Shown here: positions 15,061 through 23,362 of the stretch, piece after piece
Layout of the letters: every line of letters starts with the position of its first letter
Numbering within the stretch: position 1 is the first letter of the stretch
Assembly: GCA_023429375.1 (NCBI GenBank)
Contig: JAEYVY010000007.1
Coordinates: forward strand, 62,001 to 126,000
Direction: 5' to 3'
Length of the DNA stretch: 64,000 nt
DNA from: Bacteroidota bacterium
GTDB taxonomy: Bacteria; Bacteroidota; Bacteroidia; Bacteroidales; Tannerellaceae
Notes under the pieces: generated by a model
The model's input: only the letters and a program-made list of their open reading frames with translations
Told to the model about the DNA's origin: nothing
Database searches by the model: none
Position numbers and translations under genes: made by a program

Positions 15061-16464
15061 TTATTCTTCAAACTCATCTGTTCTGAATGGAGCAACCGGC
15101 ATCCCTTCGCTTGAAAACAGGTTGCCTATGCTGGTGTTGTCGAAAAGGAAACGTACAGCTACTGGTTTCTTTACCACTTGGGAGGAAACAACAACGGTTT
15201 GCCCCTCTATCTTGGCATTTGCCGGAACAAATTTCTTGTCTTCTCCTGCAATAGTGAATCCGATTATTTTCTTTTCTGTGCATTTAAGTCCATTTGGAAT
15301 ATGGTTGATGTTGATACGAATTTTGTTCTTTTCGATTTTCATAGACTGGTATTCAGGGCTTTGACAAACGATATCTTCCTTTCCATAATTCTTAGCTAAA
15401 GCCCAGTTAGCTAATCGTTTTCCCACACCTTGTTTGTTCTTGGGGTGAATATTCTTCACATCATCTACCAAATCCCAGATTACCACCATACCGGTGTTCG
15501 GATAAGCAGCAGTCTTTGCTTGTTGTTCACGCAGGAGATAAGCTTTTTCCTGTTCATCGTATTTATAAGGCGCAATTTGTACAAAATAGAAAGGAATTTC
15601 TTTTTGGAAACCTTTACGCCAGCTATCAATCAGGGTGCGCATCAAAAGGTCGTATGTGGCAGTTTGTCCGATAGCCGTATTTGACTCGCCTTGATACCAG
15701 ATAGCACCTGCAATGCCATATGGGAGCAACGGATTAATCATTGAATTAAAGCATTTACCGGGTATTTTAGGCCACCAATCGTAATCTTTTCGTACATTGC
15801 TGGCTTCGTTCAATAGAGGGTTTTTCACAACATTATCGAAAGGAATCCATACTTCAGCAGGTGTGCCTCCCCAAGCACTGACAATGAGTCCGATAGGTAC
15901 ATCGAGGTTTTCTTGAAGTTCTTTCCCGAAGAAGTAGGCAATTGCACTCGTTTTACGCATCGTTTCGGGTGTACATACTTCCCAAGAAGCAAAGGTGTTT
16001 TCTTGTGGTGTATCTGCTCCTATTTTAGGTACATGGAAGAAGCGGATTTGTGGATGGTTGGCTGCGGCAGCTTCTGCTTCTCCGTTTGCTATACCGCTGT
16101 TTACGCTCCATTCCATGTTCGACTGACCACTACAAACCCAAACTTCACCAAGCAGGATATTACTCAGTACAGTTTTCTCATTATCAATAGCAGTCAAGGT
16201 ATAAGGGCCTCCGGTATCTGTAGTCTCTATCTTGGCCGACCAGAATGATTGGTTATTGGATTTGACAACGATAGTGTCGGTTGGGCTCCAGCTGCCTACT
16301 AAACGAACTTGTTCGCCCGGATTGGCCCATCCCCAAACGGAAACTTTACTATTCCTTTGCAGGACCATATTATCTGTAAAAACAGAAGCAAACCTTACTT
16401 TGGCTTCACTGAAGACAGCAAAATAGGTTAATAAAATAATCAGATAACTTAAACGTGTTTTCAT
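15061..16464 (-). CDS. Sialate O-acetylesterase-like exported esterase
   Basis: A 467-residue exported SGNH-type esterase (signal peptide MKTRLSYLIILLTYFAVFSEA). After an N-terminal beta-sandwich of ~100 residues comes GEVWVCSGQSNMEW, with Ser115 as nucleophile, then WYQGESNT in the middle and the late DLVDDVKNIHPKNKQGVG containing the His of the catalytic set. This SASA family removes acetyl groups from sialic acids or plant glycans. With a GH16 enzyme next door and uronide enzymes nearby, a polysaccharide acetyl-esterase role is as likely as sialate release. It is a single gene with a short 5' region. Confidence 0.9.
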   Translation of the reverse strand: MKTRLSYLIILLTYFAVFSEAKVRFASVFTDNMVLQRNSKVSVWGWANPGEQVRLVGSWSPTDTIVVKSNNQSFWSAKIETTDTGGPYTLTAIDNEKTVLSNILLGEVWVCSGQSNMEWSVNSGIANGEAEAAAANHPQIRFFHVPKIGADTPQENTFASWEVCTPETMRKTSAIAYFFGKELQENLDVPIGLIVSAWGGTPAEVWIPFDNVVKNPLLNEASNVRKDYDWWPKIPGKCFNSMINPLLPYGIAGAIWYQGESNTAIGQTATYDLLMRTLIDSWRKGFQKEIPFYFVQIAPYKYDEQEKAYLLREQQAKTAAYPNTGMVVIWDLVDDVKNIHPKNKQGVGKRLANWALAKNYGKEDIVCQSPEYQSMKIEKNKIRININHIPNGLKCTEKKIIGFTIAGEDKKFVPANAKIEGQTVVVSSQVVKKPVAVRFLFDNTSIGNLFSSEGMPVAPFRTDEFEE

Positions 16465-16585
16465 GAATAGTTTTAAATTAAAATCAACCCCAAATTAAGG
16501 AATAAAGTTTGAGATTCGGACTTTAGTCTGAATGTAAAATAGAATTGAAAAAAGAGATTTCGATAGGTGAATCATGTTTTTTCGC

Positions 16586-16593
16586 TAAGTTTG
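16586..16593 (+). promoter_or_regulatory. -7 box of mutS
   Basis: TAAGTTTG, a perfect TAnnTTTG, 23 bases before the mutS ATG. A clear -33 TTTG is not seen. Confidence 0.55.
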
Positions 16594-16616
16594 TAAATCG
16601 AAATTTGTAAAAAAAG

Positions 16617-19253
16617 ATGACAGTGGGAAAGATCGTTGAAACTCCTTTGATGAAACAATTTTATGAGATTAAGGCCAAACATCCCGACGCAATCCTATTG
16701 TTCAGGGTGGGGGATTTTTATGAATTGTATGGAGAAGATGCGATTATTGGATCAGAAATCTTAGGCATTACGCAGACCAAAAGAGCTAACGGATCGGCTC
16801 AATTCGTAGAGATGGCCGGTTTTCCTCACCATGCGTTGGATACCTATCTGCCTAAATTGGTACGTGCCGGTAAGCGTGTGGCCATATGTGACCAGTTGGA
16901 AGATCCGAAACTAACCAAGAAGCTGGTGAAACGTGGAGTGACAGAGCTGGTTACTCCGGGGGTTTCGATCAACGACAATATCCTAAATCATAAAGAGAAT
17001 AACTTCCTGGCATCCGTTCATTTTGGCAAGAATATGTGCGGTATTGCCTTCTTGGATATTTCGACAGGCGAATTTCTTACAGCCGAAGGAACGAAAGACT
17101 ATGTGGACAAACTATTGAATAACTTTTCACCGAAAGAGGTTCTGGTAGAAAGGCAAAATAGAAAGATCTTTGAAGAGTACTTTGGTTCCCGCTACTTTAC
17201 GTTCGAGCTCGAAGACTGGGTTTTTACTTCCGAGTCTGCCGAAGAACGCTTGTTGAAACATTTTGAAACTAAAAATCTCAAAGGGTTTGGTGTTCAACAC
17301 CTAAAGTTGGGTATTATCGCTTCTGGAGCGATACTCCATTACCTGGATATAACCCAACATACCCAAATTAGTCATATTACAGCTCTTTCTCGTATTGAAG
17401 AAGACCGCTATGTGCGCTTGGATAAATTTACCGTTCGCAGCCTAGAGCTTGTTGATACGATGAATGAAGACGGAAAGAGCTTGCTCAATATTATTGATCG
17501 TACGGTATCTCCTATGGGATCACGTATGTTGAGACGCTGGATCTTATTCCCGCTGAAGGACATCAAGCCCATTCATGACAGACAAGATGTGGTGGAGTAT
17601 TTCTTCCGTCATCCCGAAATGAAGGATTTGCTGGATACGCAGATGGGACAGATTGGAGATTTGGAACGTATCATCTCCAAAGTGGCTGTGGGGAGGGTGT
17701 CTCCTCGTGAGGTAGTCCAATTAAAGGTTGCCCTAAAAGCCATAGAACCGATAAAAGCAGCTTGTGAGGCAAGTGGTGAACCCAGTCTGGAGAGAATCGG
17801 TGAACAGCTAAATGCTTGTGCTTTGATACGTGAACGGATTGAGAAAGAAATTAAGCCCGATCCGCCTGCTTTATTGAATAAAGGTGGTGTGATTGCCAAG
17901 GGGGTGAATGAAGAGCTGGATCAGCTACGTGCAATTGCTTATTCCGGAAAAGATTATCTACTACAGATACAGCAGCGAGAAAGTGACCGTACGGGAATAT
18001 CGAGTTTGAAAATAGCCTTTAACAATGTGTTCGGTTATTATATTGAAGTTCGTAATACGCATAAGGAAAAAGTACCGCCCGAATGGATCCGTAAGCAGAC
18101 GCTGGTCAATGCCGAGCGCTATATAACCGAAGAACTGAAGGAATACGAAGAAAAAATATTGGGAGCCGAAGAGAAGATTCTGGCAATGGAAGCGCGTATC
18201 TTCAACGAACTTGTCCTTTGTTTGATGGAGTATATCTCTCCGATTCAGACCAATGCCAACCTGATTGGCCGTTTGGATTGTCTGCTCTCTTTTGCAAAAG
18301 TAGCGAAGGCAAACAGATATATTCGCCCGATAGTAGACGAGTCTGATGTGATAGACATCAAGGCCGGTCGTCACCCGGTGATTGAAAAGCAATTACCATT
18401 AGGCGAACCCTATATTGACAACGATGTTTTCCTGGACTCCGAGAAGCAACAGATTATCATTATCACCGGTCCGAATATGGCCGGTAAATCAGCTTTGCTG
18501 CGTCAGACAGCTTTGATTACGCTCTTGGCGCAGATAGGCAGCTTTGTTCCTGCAGACAGTTGCCGTATCGGTGTTGTAGATAAAATATTCACACGTGTCG
18601 GTGCATCAGATAATATCTCAGTTGGCGAATCAACCTTTATGGTCGAAATGAGTGAAGCCTCAGATATATTGAACAACCTTTCTTCACACAGCCTAGTGCT
18701 GTTTGATGAATTGGGACGAGGAACCAGCACCTATGATGGTATTTCTATTGCCTGGGCTATAGTGGAATATATACACGAACATCCGGATATGCGGGCAAAG
18801 ACCCTTTTTGCAACGCACTATCATGAGTTGAACGAGATGGAAAGGTCTTTCAAACGCATCAAGAACTATAATGTATCGGTTAAAGAGGTGAACAACAAAG
18901 TGATCTTCTTGCGAAAGCTGGTGCCCGGAGGAAGTGAGCATAGCTTTGGTATTCATGTGGCCAAAATGGCGGGGATGCCGAAAAGTATCGTAAAACGTTC
19001 GAGCGAAATCTTGAAGCAACTCGAAACAGACAACCGTCAGGAAGGCGTAAAGGGCAAAGATGGTATTAAAAGTAAGCCGGTTAAGCACATCGCTTCTGCA
19101 GCAGAAGGCTATCAGCTTAATTTCTTCCAATTGGACGACCCTGTATTAAGTGCGGTACGCGATGAGATTAAGAATCTCGATGTGAACAATCTTACCCCGC
19201 TTGAGGCACTCAATAAACTAAGTGAAATCCGAAAAATTATTACCGGGAAATAA
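16617..19253 (+). CDS. mutS: DNA mismatch repair protein MutS
   Basis: An 878-residue mismatch sensor. The Phe-x-Glu motif that wedges into mispairs is F34-Y35-E36 (VGDFYELYG). Connector, core and clamp domains follow. The ATPase has Walker A GPNMAGKSALL (near residue 617), Walker B LVLFDELGRGTSTYDG and the signature FMVEMSEAS. The C-terminal tail contains YQLNFFQL, which fits a tetramerisation or clamp-binding segment. Length and domain order are those of MutS1, so this should be the main repair MutS. It stands alone with its own -7 box and terminator; mutL is not in the window. Confidence 0.98.
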   Translation: MTVGKIVETPLMKQFYEIKAKHPDAILLFRVGDFYELYGEDAIIGSEILGITQTKRANGSAQFVEMAGFPHHALDTYLPKLVRAGKRVAICDQLEDPKLTKKLVKRGVTELVTPGVSINDNILNHKENNFLASVHFGKNMCGIAFLDISTGEFLTAEGTKDYVDKLLNNFSPKEVLVERQNRKIFEEYFGSRYFTFELEDWVFTSESAEERLLKHFETKNLKGFGVQHLKLGIIASGAILHYLDITQHTQISHITALSRIEEDRYVRLDKFTVRSLELVDTMNEDGKSLLNIIDRTVSPMGSRMLRRWILFPLKDIKPIHDRQDVVEYFFRHPEMKDLLDTQMGQIGDLERIISKVAVGRVSPREVVQLKVALKAIEPIKAACEASGEPSLERIGEQLNACALIRERIEKEIKPDPPALLNKGGVIAKGVNEELDQLRAIAYSGKDYLLQIQQRESDRTGISSLKIAFNNVFGYYIEVRNTHKEKVPPEWIRKQTLVNAERYITEELKEYEEKILGAEEKILAMEARIFNELVLCLMEYISPIQTNANLIGRLDCLLSFAKVAKANRYIRPIVDESDVIDIKAGRHPVIEKQLPLGEPYIDNDVFLDSEKQQIIIITGPNMAGKSALLRQTALITLLAQIGSFVPADSCRIGVVDKIFTRVGASDNISVGESTFMVEMSEASDILNNLSSHSLVLFDELGRGTSTYDGISIAWAIVEYIHEHPDMRAKTLFATHYHELNEMERSFKRIKNYNVSVKEVNNKVIFLRKLVPGGSEHSFGIHVAKMAGMPKSIVKRSSEILKQLETDNRQEGVKGKDGIKSKPVKHIASAAEGYQLNFFQLDDPVLSAVRDEIKNLDVNNLTPLEALNKLSEIRKIITGK

Positions 19254-19350
19254 AACCGGTTGATTAAAGCCAATTAATCATTGAATCATCCCGATTTCAT
19301 TTTAGAAATTTATTATGTTGAAATTCAATTTATATAAGGAATAAAAAAAC

Positions 19351-19388
19351 ATCCCGATACTTTTTAAAAAAGTTCGGGATATTTTTTT
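19351..19388 (+). terminator. Terminator of mutS
   Basis: ATCCCGA (19351-19357) pairs with TCGGGAT (19374-19380); inner ACTTTTT and AAAAAGT extend the stem. A T8 run follows. Confidence 0.85.
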
Positions 19389-19487
19389 TAAACGTTCGAT
19401 ATATCTTCTAAACTCTGATTATCAATGGATTATAACATAGAGAAATAGTCTGCAAAACGAGCTCCAAATAATTCTTGAAAAGATAGG

Positions 19488-19949
19488 TTACTTATTTAAA
19501 GTTGAGGTGATTTCTTGTATGTCTTGTAAAGTGAAACTCCCGAGCAACTGTATCACGGTGAATTGCTTTTCTGTACTAGCTATCATAATCAACTCATTGA
19601 TAATTTCCCCGTTCTTTCTCGCATAAAAAGTAGCTTTGGTATCGTTGCCTTTAACACGCATCAGTTCTTCGTGTTGCTTGGTGATTAATCCGGAGAAATC
19701 TTTACGCATTAAATCTGCTTTCTGTTTATTTTCCGTATTAAGAATTTGTAAAGATTCAATCTTTCCTTTCATGTTTTTAAGATTGATATCTTTTGTTTCG
19801 ATATTGGGCATCATCTGAAACATGGCCTTTGAGATATAAACGGATTCTACGTTGTCCATTTCAGCATACTTATCGAACAATGCTTTTTGTGCAAATGACA
19901 GACTTGAGCAAAACAGAGCGATGATGAGGAAAATATATTTTGCTTTCAT
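19488..19949 (-). CDS. DUF4252 exported protein (second of two)
   Basis: A 153-residue exported protein (MKAKYIFLIIALFCSSLSFA, then Q). The mature region begins KALFDKYAEMDNVESVYISK and matches the DUF4252 family, small Bacteroidota proteins of unknown role that often sit beside ECF sigma factors. It is the last gene of the four-gene sigma operon, 9 bases after the anti-sigma-like gene. Together with 20951-21406 it gives two DUF4252 proteins flanking one sigma factor, with only moderate similarity to each other. It may be an envelope sensor or partner of the anti-sigma protein; that is inference from position. Confidence 0.75.
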   Translation of the reverse strand: MKAKYIFLIIALFCSSLSFAQKALFDKYAEMDNVESVYISKAMFQMMPNIETKDINLKNMKGKIESLQILNTENKQKADLMRKDFSGLITKQHEELMRVKGNDTKATFYARKNGEIINELIMIASTEKQFTVIQLLGSFTLQDIQEITSTLNK

Positions 19950-19958
19950 ATTGTTTAT

Positions 19959-20459
19959 TTATTTTAATTGATCATTAATTAGTTTATTTACTTCTTGTAT
20001 TTCTTTTTTTGCATCCGAAACCCGATCAAGTCCTTTATTCAGGTTTAAAGAAAGGAGGGTCAAGGCTTCGCTTGCAACTTTTGCTGCTTGTTCCGGGTCT
20101 GAATAGGTGTCTGCCATTATCGTGGTCTCGCTTTTAGTTGAAGCCTGATAAAAGGCAATGCCGATACAAAGTAGGATGGCGGCAGCTATGCCAGTAATCT
20201 TGTAAGTTGTATACTTTAGGTTTATTTTTTTCTTCTTTGTAATATAAGCGTCTAATGACTTTTCCAAACGAGCTTCCAAACCTTCGGGAACAGGGATAGT
20301 CTCCATACGTCGCAGCTGAAGGAAATGACTCGCCTCGTCTTTCCATTGTTCCGGCATGTCAGTACGTGAAAAGAAGGTTTCCAATGCTTTTATTTCTTCT
20401 TCCGTAGACGTTCCTTCGTAATAGGACGTGAGGTATTGTTTTACTAACTTATCGTTCAT
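19959..20459 (-). CDS. Single-pass membrane protein, putative anti-sigma factor
   Basis: A 166-residue protein with a cytosolic N-terminal helical half (LTSYYEGTSTEEEIKALETF resembles the anti-sigma-like start of such proteins). One membrane helix, ITGIAAAILLCIGIAFYQAS, follows a basic KKKKINLK stretch near residue 80. The remainder is a ~55-residue periplasmic tail predicted to be helical. Its ATG overlaps the end of the sigma-factor gene by 11 bases, implying translational coupling, which with the topology argues for an anti-sigma factor. No zinc-binding HxxxCxxC motif is present. The function is inferred from context. Confidence 0.6.
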   Translation of the reverse strand: MNDKLVKQYLTSYYEGTSTEEEIKALETFFSRTDMPEQWKDEASHFLQLRRMETIPVPEGLEARLEKSLDAYITKKKKINLKYTTYKITGIAAAILLCIGIAFYQASTKSETTIMADTYSDPEQAAKVASEALTLLSLNLNKGLDRVSDAKKEIQEVNKLINDQLK

Positions 20460-20958
20460 AGTACATTACTTTATCAAATTGTTCACGAATTGTTTTTCTA
20501 GCCCTTGAAAGCAGGACTCTAATGTTGACGGCAGTTAGGCCGGTAATCTCTTCTACTTCTTCAAACGAGCAATCGTCAATACTCCGAAGCCTGATTATCT
20601 GTCTTTGGTTTTCAGGTAGCTTATTAATAATCTTATTGATTATTTGCACTCTATCCTGTTCTATCAATTCCGTTTCAGGCGAGATGCTGGAACATCCCAA
20701 TGACTCATTTACTTCTTCTTGTATCACCTTTTGCGGTGCTGATCTCAGAAAATCGAGTGCTAAATTACGAACTAAAGTAACACAAAACGCTTCGTGATTA
20801 TTGATGTGCTGTAGCTCTTTCCGTCTGTCCCATAGTTTGAAGTATGCCTCTTGAAGTATATCTTCCGCATCTTGTGCATTGTTTGTCAAGGCAAATGCAA
20901 TCCGATATAGCTTAGGGTGAAGAGGTAAAAACAGTCGTTTGAAGCTAATCTCATCCAT
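20449..20958 (-). CDS. ECF-type RNA polymerase sigma factor
   Basis: A 169-residue sigma-70-family factor with only regions 2 and 4. Region 2 includes DAEDILQEAYFKLWDRR; region 4 includes LPENQRQIIRLRSIDDCSFE and the helix-turn-helix EEITGLTAVNIRVLLSRARK. Its start overlaps the end of the first DUF4252 gene by 8 bases and its end overlaps the anti-sigma-like gene by 11, so all are coupled. The promoter upstream of the operon has ECF character (TGTAAC-N17-CGTC), suggesting the factor drives its own operon. The inducing signal is unknown. Confidence 0.9.
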   Translation of the reverse strand: MDEISFKRLFLPLHPKLYRIAFALTNNAQDAEDILQEAYFKLWDRRKELQHINNHEAFCVTLVRNLALDFLRSAPQKVIQEEVNESLGCSSISPETELIEQDRVQIINKIINKLPENQRQIIRLRSIDDCSFEEVEEITGLTAVNIRVLLSRARKTIREQFDKVMYYER

Positions 20959-21406
20959 TCTTGCAATCGTTTACCAGCTTTTCAATATCAGACGGCTTGA
21001 TCTTGCCTTTAATTCTAATGAGTGCATTGGAATCTCCCGAAGAGAAGAAGATAAACTCGCGAATAACGTCTTTATCAAGCTTTACCAAAATGCGCGTCCT
21101 GCTATCGTTATCATTTACGGCAAACAAGGTTTCGTAACCTGTGTCTTTAATTTCTTTGATAGCCTTCTTGAAGTCTTCTTTTACTTTTTGATTGCAAGAA
21201 TCTAAATCAAGAATTTCGATTCCATCAACACCCATTACATCGGTAAAAAGACTGGCCAGCTTCATCGAAATCGTACCAAATGAGATATGCTCGACATGCT
21301 GTGCTTTTGAAAAATCAGCGAATAGCTGGCTTACCTTCTTCTGAGCAAATCCACCTTGCACAAACAAAAAGAAGCATAGTGCTGTAAATACAAATTTTGT
21401 TTTCAT
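20951..21406 (-). CDS. DUF4252 exported protein (first gene of sigma operon)
   Basis: A 151-residue exported protein with signal peptide (MKTKFVFTALCFFLFVQGGFA, then Q). The mature part has SQLFADFSKAQHVEHISFGT and the late SSGDSNALIRIKGKIKPSDI, fitting DUF4252. The start at 21406 is preferred because it gives a normal signal peptide; upstream in-frame ATGs at 21412 and 21454 would add residues ahead of it. It precedes and overlaps the sigma gene, an unusual place for an envelope protein in a sigma/anti-sigma operon. The role is unknown. Confidence 0.7.
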   Translation of the reverse strand: MKTKFVFTALCFFLFVQGGFAQKKVSQLFADFSKAQHVEHISFGTISMKLASLFTDVMGVDGIEILDLDSCNQKVKEDFKKAIKEIKDTGYETLFAVNDNDSRTRILVKLDKDVIREFIFFSSGDSNALIRIKGKIKPSDIEKLVNDCKNG

Positions 21407-21471
21407 TCCCATATATTTTTTTGTTATTACCTGGTGTGTCAATTGCGCAATCAACTGCCTTCTATCTTAAA

Positions 21472-21498
21472 GACGTAACAGGTGTTTTATTTGTTACA
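21472..21498 (-). promoter_or_regulatory. ECF-like promoter of the sigma operon
   Basis: Read on the minus strand: TGTAAC, 17 bases, then CGTC. This resembles the AAC-type -35 and CGTC -10 elements of many autoregulated ECF sigma operons. It lies about 65 bases before the first DUF4252 start, and a normal TAnnTTTG box is not evident there. Confidence 0.55.
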
Positions 21499-21534
21499 AA
21501 GAATTTTTGTTTTATGGGAAATTAGGGATTGATT

Positions 21535-22452
21535 TTAGTTGACAAGTTGGTAGCTGACGAAAGCAATCCGTTTGCTATCCGGTGACCAAGAGTTCACATT
21601 GATGGTTCCTTGACCACCGAAGAGTGTAGCTATAACCTTTGGAGTGCCTCCTGTAGCAGGCATGATACGTAGATCTACGTTTTTATTTGCAAGATGTTGA
21701 TGTGGCTCGAGATCGCCTTTTTTATAGGTGAGAAATACAATGTTTTTTCCATCGGGTGAAACGTGAGGGAACCAAGCATTACGATCTTCGTCGAAGGTCA
21801 TTTGTGTTTGATTGGATCCGTCTGCGTTCATGCGCCAAACTTGCATCAGTCCCGTTCTAACGGAATTGAACCAAATATAGTTGCCGCAAGGTGAATATTC
21901 CGGTCCGTCGTCAAGTCCTTCGGCCGTTGTCAGCCTGATTTCTTCACCACCTACAGCCGGAATGATATAGATATCGTAATTGCCGCCTCTATCGGCACAA
22001 TAGGAGAGGTATTTGCCGTCAGGGCTCCATCCGTGCAGGTAGCTCGGTGCCATCGGAGTAATCAACTGTGGGATACCTCCTTCGATAGGTAGCGTATAGA
22101 TGCGTGACTGATGATCTTCCTTGGTACCATGGCTTATCGCAATCTGCTTTCCGTCAAACGACAAGACATGATCGTTATTACACCGTGTAGCAAAACCAGT
22201 GTAAATCTCTTGCGGTTCGGCCGGTGCATCCGGAGAGAGTTTATATAGTTTCCCCTTGCTGTTATAGATTAGCCATTGCCCATCGTATGTCCAATTTGGC
22301 GCTTCAATGAGGTAGGGGAACTCTTTGATGACTTTACGTTCACCATTTGTAATATCAAGTATTTCAAGTTTACTAATGACCTGATTGTTCTGTGCCGAAA
22401 CAACACTGTTGCCCGATAAAAGAAGTAAGATAAAAATAACTATTGCTTTCAT
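21535..22452 (-). CDS. TolB-like (PD40) propeller protein
   Basis: A 305-residue exported protein (MKAIVIFILLLLSGNSVVSA signal) built of about six WD40-like PD40 blades, each with an SPDGK-type turn: APNWTYDGQWLIYNS, LHGWSPDGKYLSYCADRG, GPEYSPCGNYIWFNS, FPHVSPDGKNIVFLT, VNSWSPDSKRIAFVS. It resembles TolB C-terminal propellers and also oligogalacturonate-lyase-like propellers, but no catalytic residues can be assigned. As last gene of the GH2-GH88-kduI operon, it may bind or act on an uronide oligosaccharide; this is inference. It has no TolB N-terminal domain, so it is not Tol-Pal TolB. Confidence 0.75.
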   Translation of the reverse strand: MKAIVIFILLLLSGNSVVSAQNNQVISKLEILDITNGERKVIKEFPYLIEAPNWTYDGQWLIYNSKGKLYKLSPDAPAEPQEIYTGFATRCNNDHVLSFDGKQIAISHGTKEDHQSRIYTLPIEGGIPQLITPMAPSYLHGWSPDGKYLSYCADRGGNYDIYIIPAVGGEEIRLTTAEGLDDGPEYSPCGNYIWFNSVRTGLMQVWRMNADGSNQTQMTFDEDRNAWFPHVSPDGKNIVFLTYKKGDLEPHQHLANKNVDLRIMPATGGTPKVIATLFGGQGTINVNSWSPDSKRIAFVSYQLVN

Positions 22453-22487
22453 AACTAGATTATTACAAATGGTGATTAACTAATTAT

Positions 22488-23330
22488 TTATTTTAAATCG
22501 TTGATTTTAAAGAAATCTTGGTCGCTATAATCCAAATTCTCGCCTGCCATTCCCCAGATGAAAGTATAGTTTGAGGTGGCTGCTGCTGAATGGATAGACC
22601 ATTCCGGAGAAAGTACTGCCTGATTTCCTTTCATCCAGATGTGACGAGTTTCGGTTGGTTCGCCCATAAAATGGCAAACGGCCTGACCTTCGGGTACTTC
22701 AAAATAGAAATAAGCTTCCATACGGCGTGAATGGATGTGAGCCGGCATGGTATTCCAAACACTGCCGGGTGCCAATTCGGTCATACCCATCTGTAGTTGG
22801 CAGGTAGGAAGTACTTGATTCACAATCATCTTATTGATATTTCTATGATTGGATGTTTCAAGCGAGCCTAATTCCATGACTTCGGCTTCCGCTTTTGTGA
22901 TTTTCTTGTCCGGGTAGTTGCGATGAGCACAAGCCGAATTAAAGTAAAAAAGAGCTGGCATACGTGCATCTTTGCTTTCAAAATAAACTTCACGATCACC
23001 TGATCCCAGATAGAGCGCTTCTTTATAGTCGAGTTCAAACTTCTCATCGCCGATATAAACCGTACCCGCACCTCCCACATTAAAGATGCCCAATTCACGA
23101 CGGCAAAGGAAAACAGGTTGCTTTAACGGGTCTATAGCTTCGAGGTGAAGCTTTTCTTTGACCGGCATGGCACCCCCCACCACTAATCTGTCGTACATGG
23201 AGTATACCATATTCACTTCATCTGGAGCGAATAACTTTTCAATGAGAAAGTGTTTCCTTAGTCGTTCTGTGTCGTATGATTTTGCGTCTTCCGGATGAGC
23301 TGCATACCGTAATTCATAATTTGTTTTCAT
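22488..23330 (-). CDS. kduI: 5-dehydro-4-deoxy-D-glucuronate isomerase (KduI)
   Basis: A 280-residue cupin-fold enzyme that converts 5-keto-4-deoxyuronate, released from unsaturated uronides, to 2,5-diketo-3-deoxygluconate. The zinc ligands H198, H200, E205 and H247 (in MPAHIHSRRMEAY and WSIHSAAATSN) match E. coli KduI H196, H198, E203 and H245 with a constant offset of two. It sits between GH88, which releases its substrate, and the TolB-like protein. The following steps (KduD, KdgK, KdgA) are not in the window. Confidence 0.97.
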   Translation of the reverse strand: MKTNYELRYAAHPEDAKSYDTERLRKHFLIEKLFAPDEVNMVYSMYDRLVVGGAMPVKEKLHLEAIDPLKQPVFLCRRELGIFNVGGAGTVYIGDEKFELDYKEALYLGSGDREVYFESKDARMPALFYFNSACAHRNYPDKKITKAEAEVMELGSLETSNHRNINKMIVNQVLPTCQLQMGMTELAPGSVWNTMPAHIHSRRMEAYFYFEVPEGQAVCHFMGEPTETRHIWMKGNQAVLSPEWSIHSAAATSNYTFIWGMAGENLDYSDQDFFKINDLK

Positions 23331-23362
23331 GTTTAATCTATTCTTTAGTAATGCGTTTTAGT

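Noticed and set aside
18693..19130. 145-residue open frame opposite mutS
   Set aside because: Antisense shadow of the MutS ATPase region.
21535..22452. TolB of the Tol-Pal system
   Set aside because: No TolB N-terminal domain, no pal or tolA nearby; it lies in the uronide operon.
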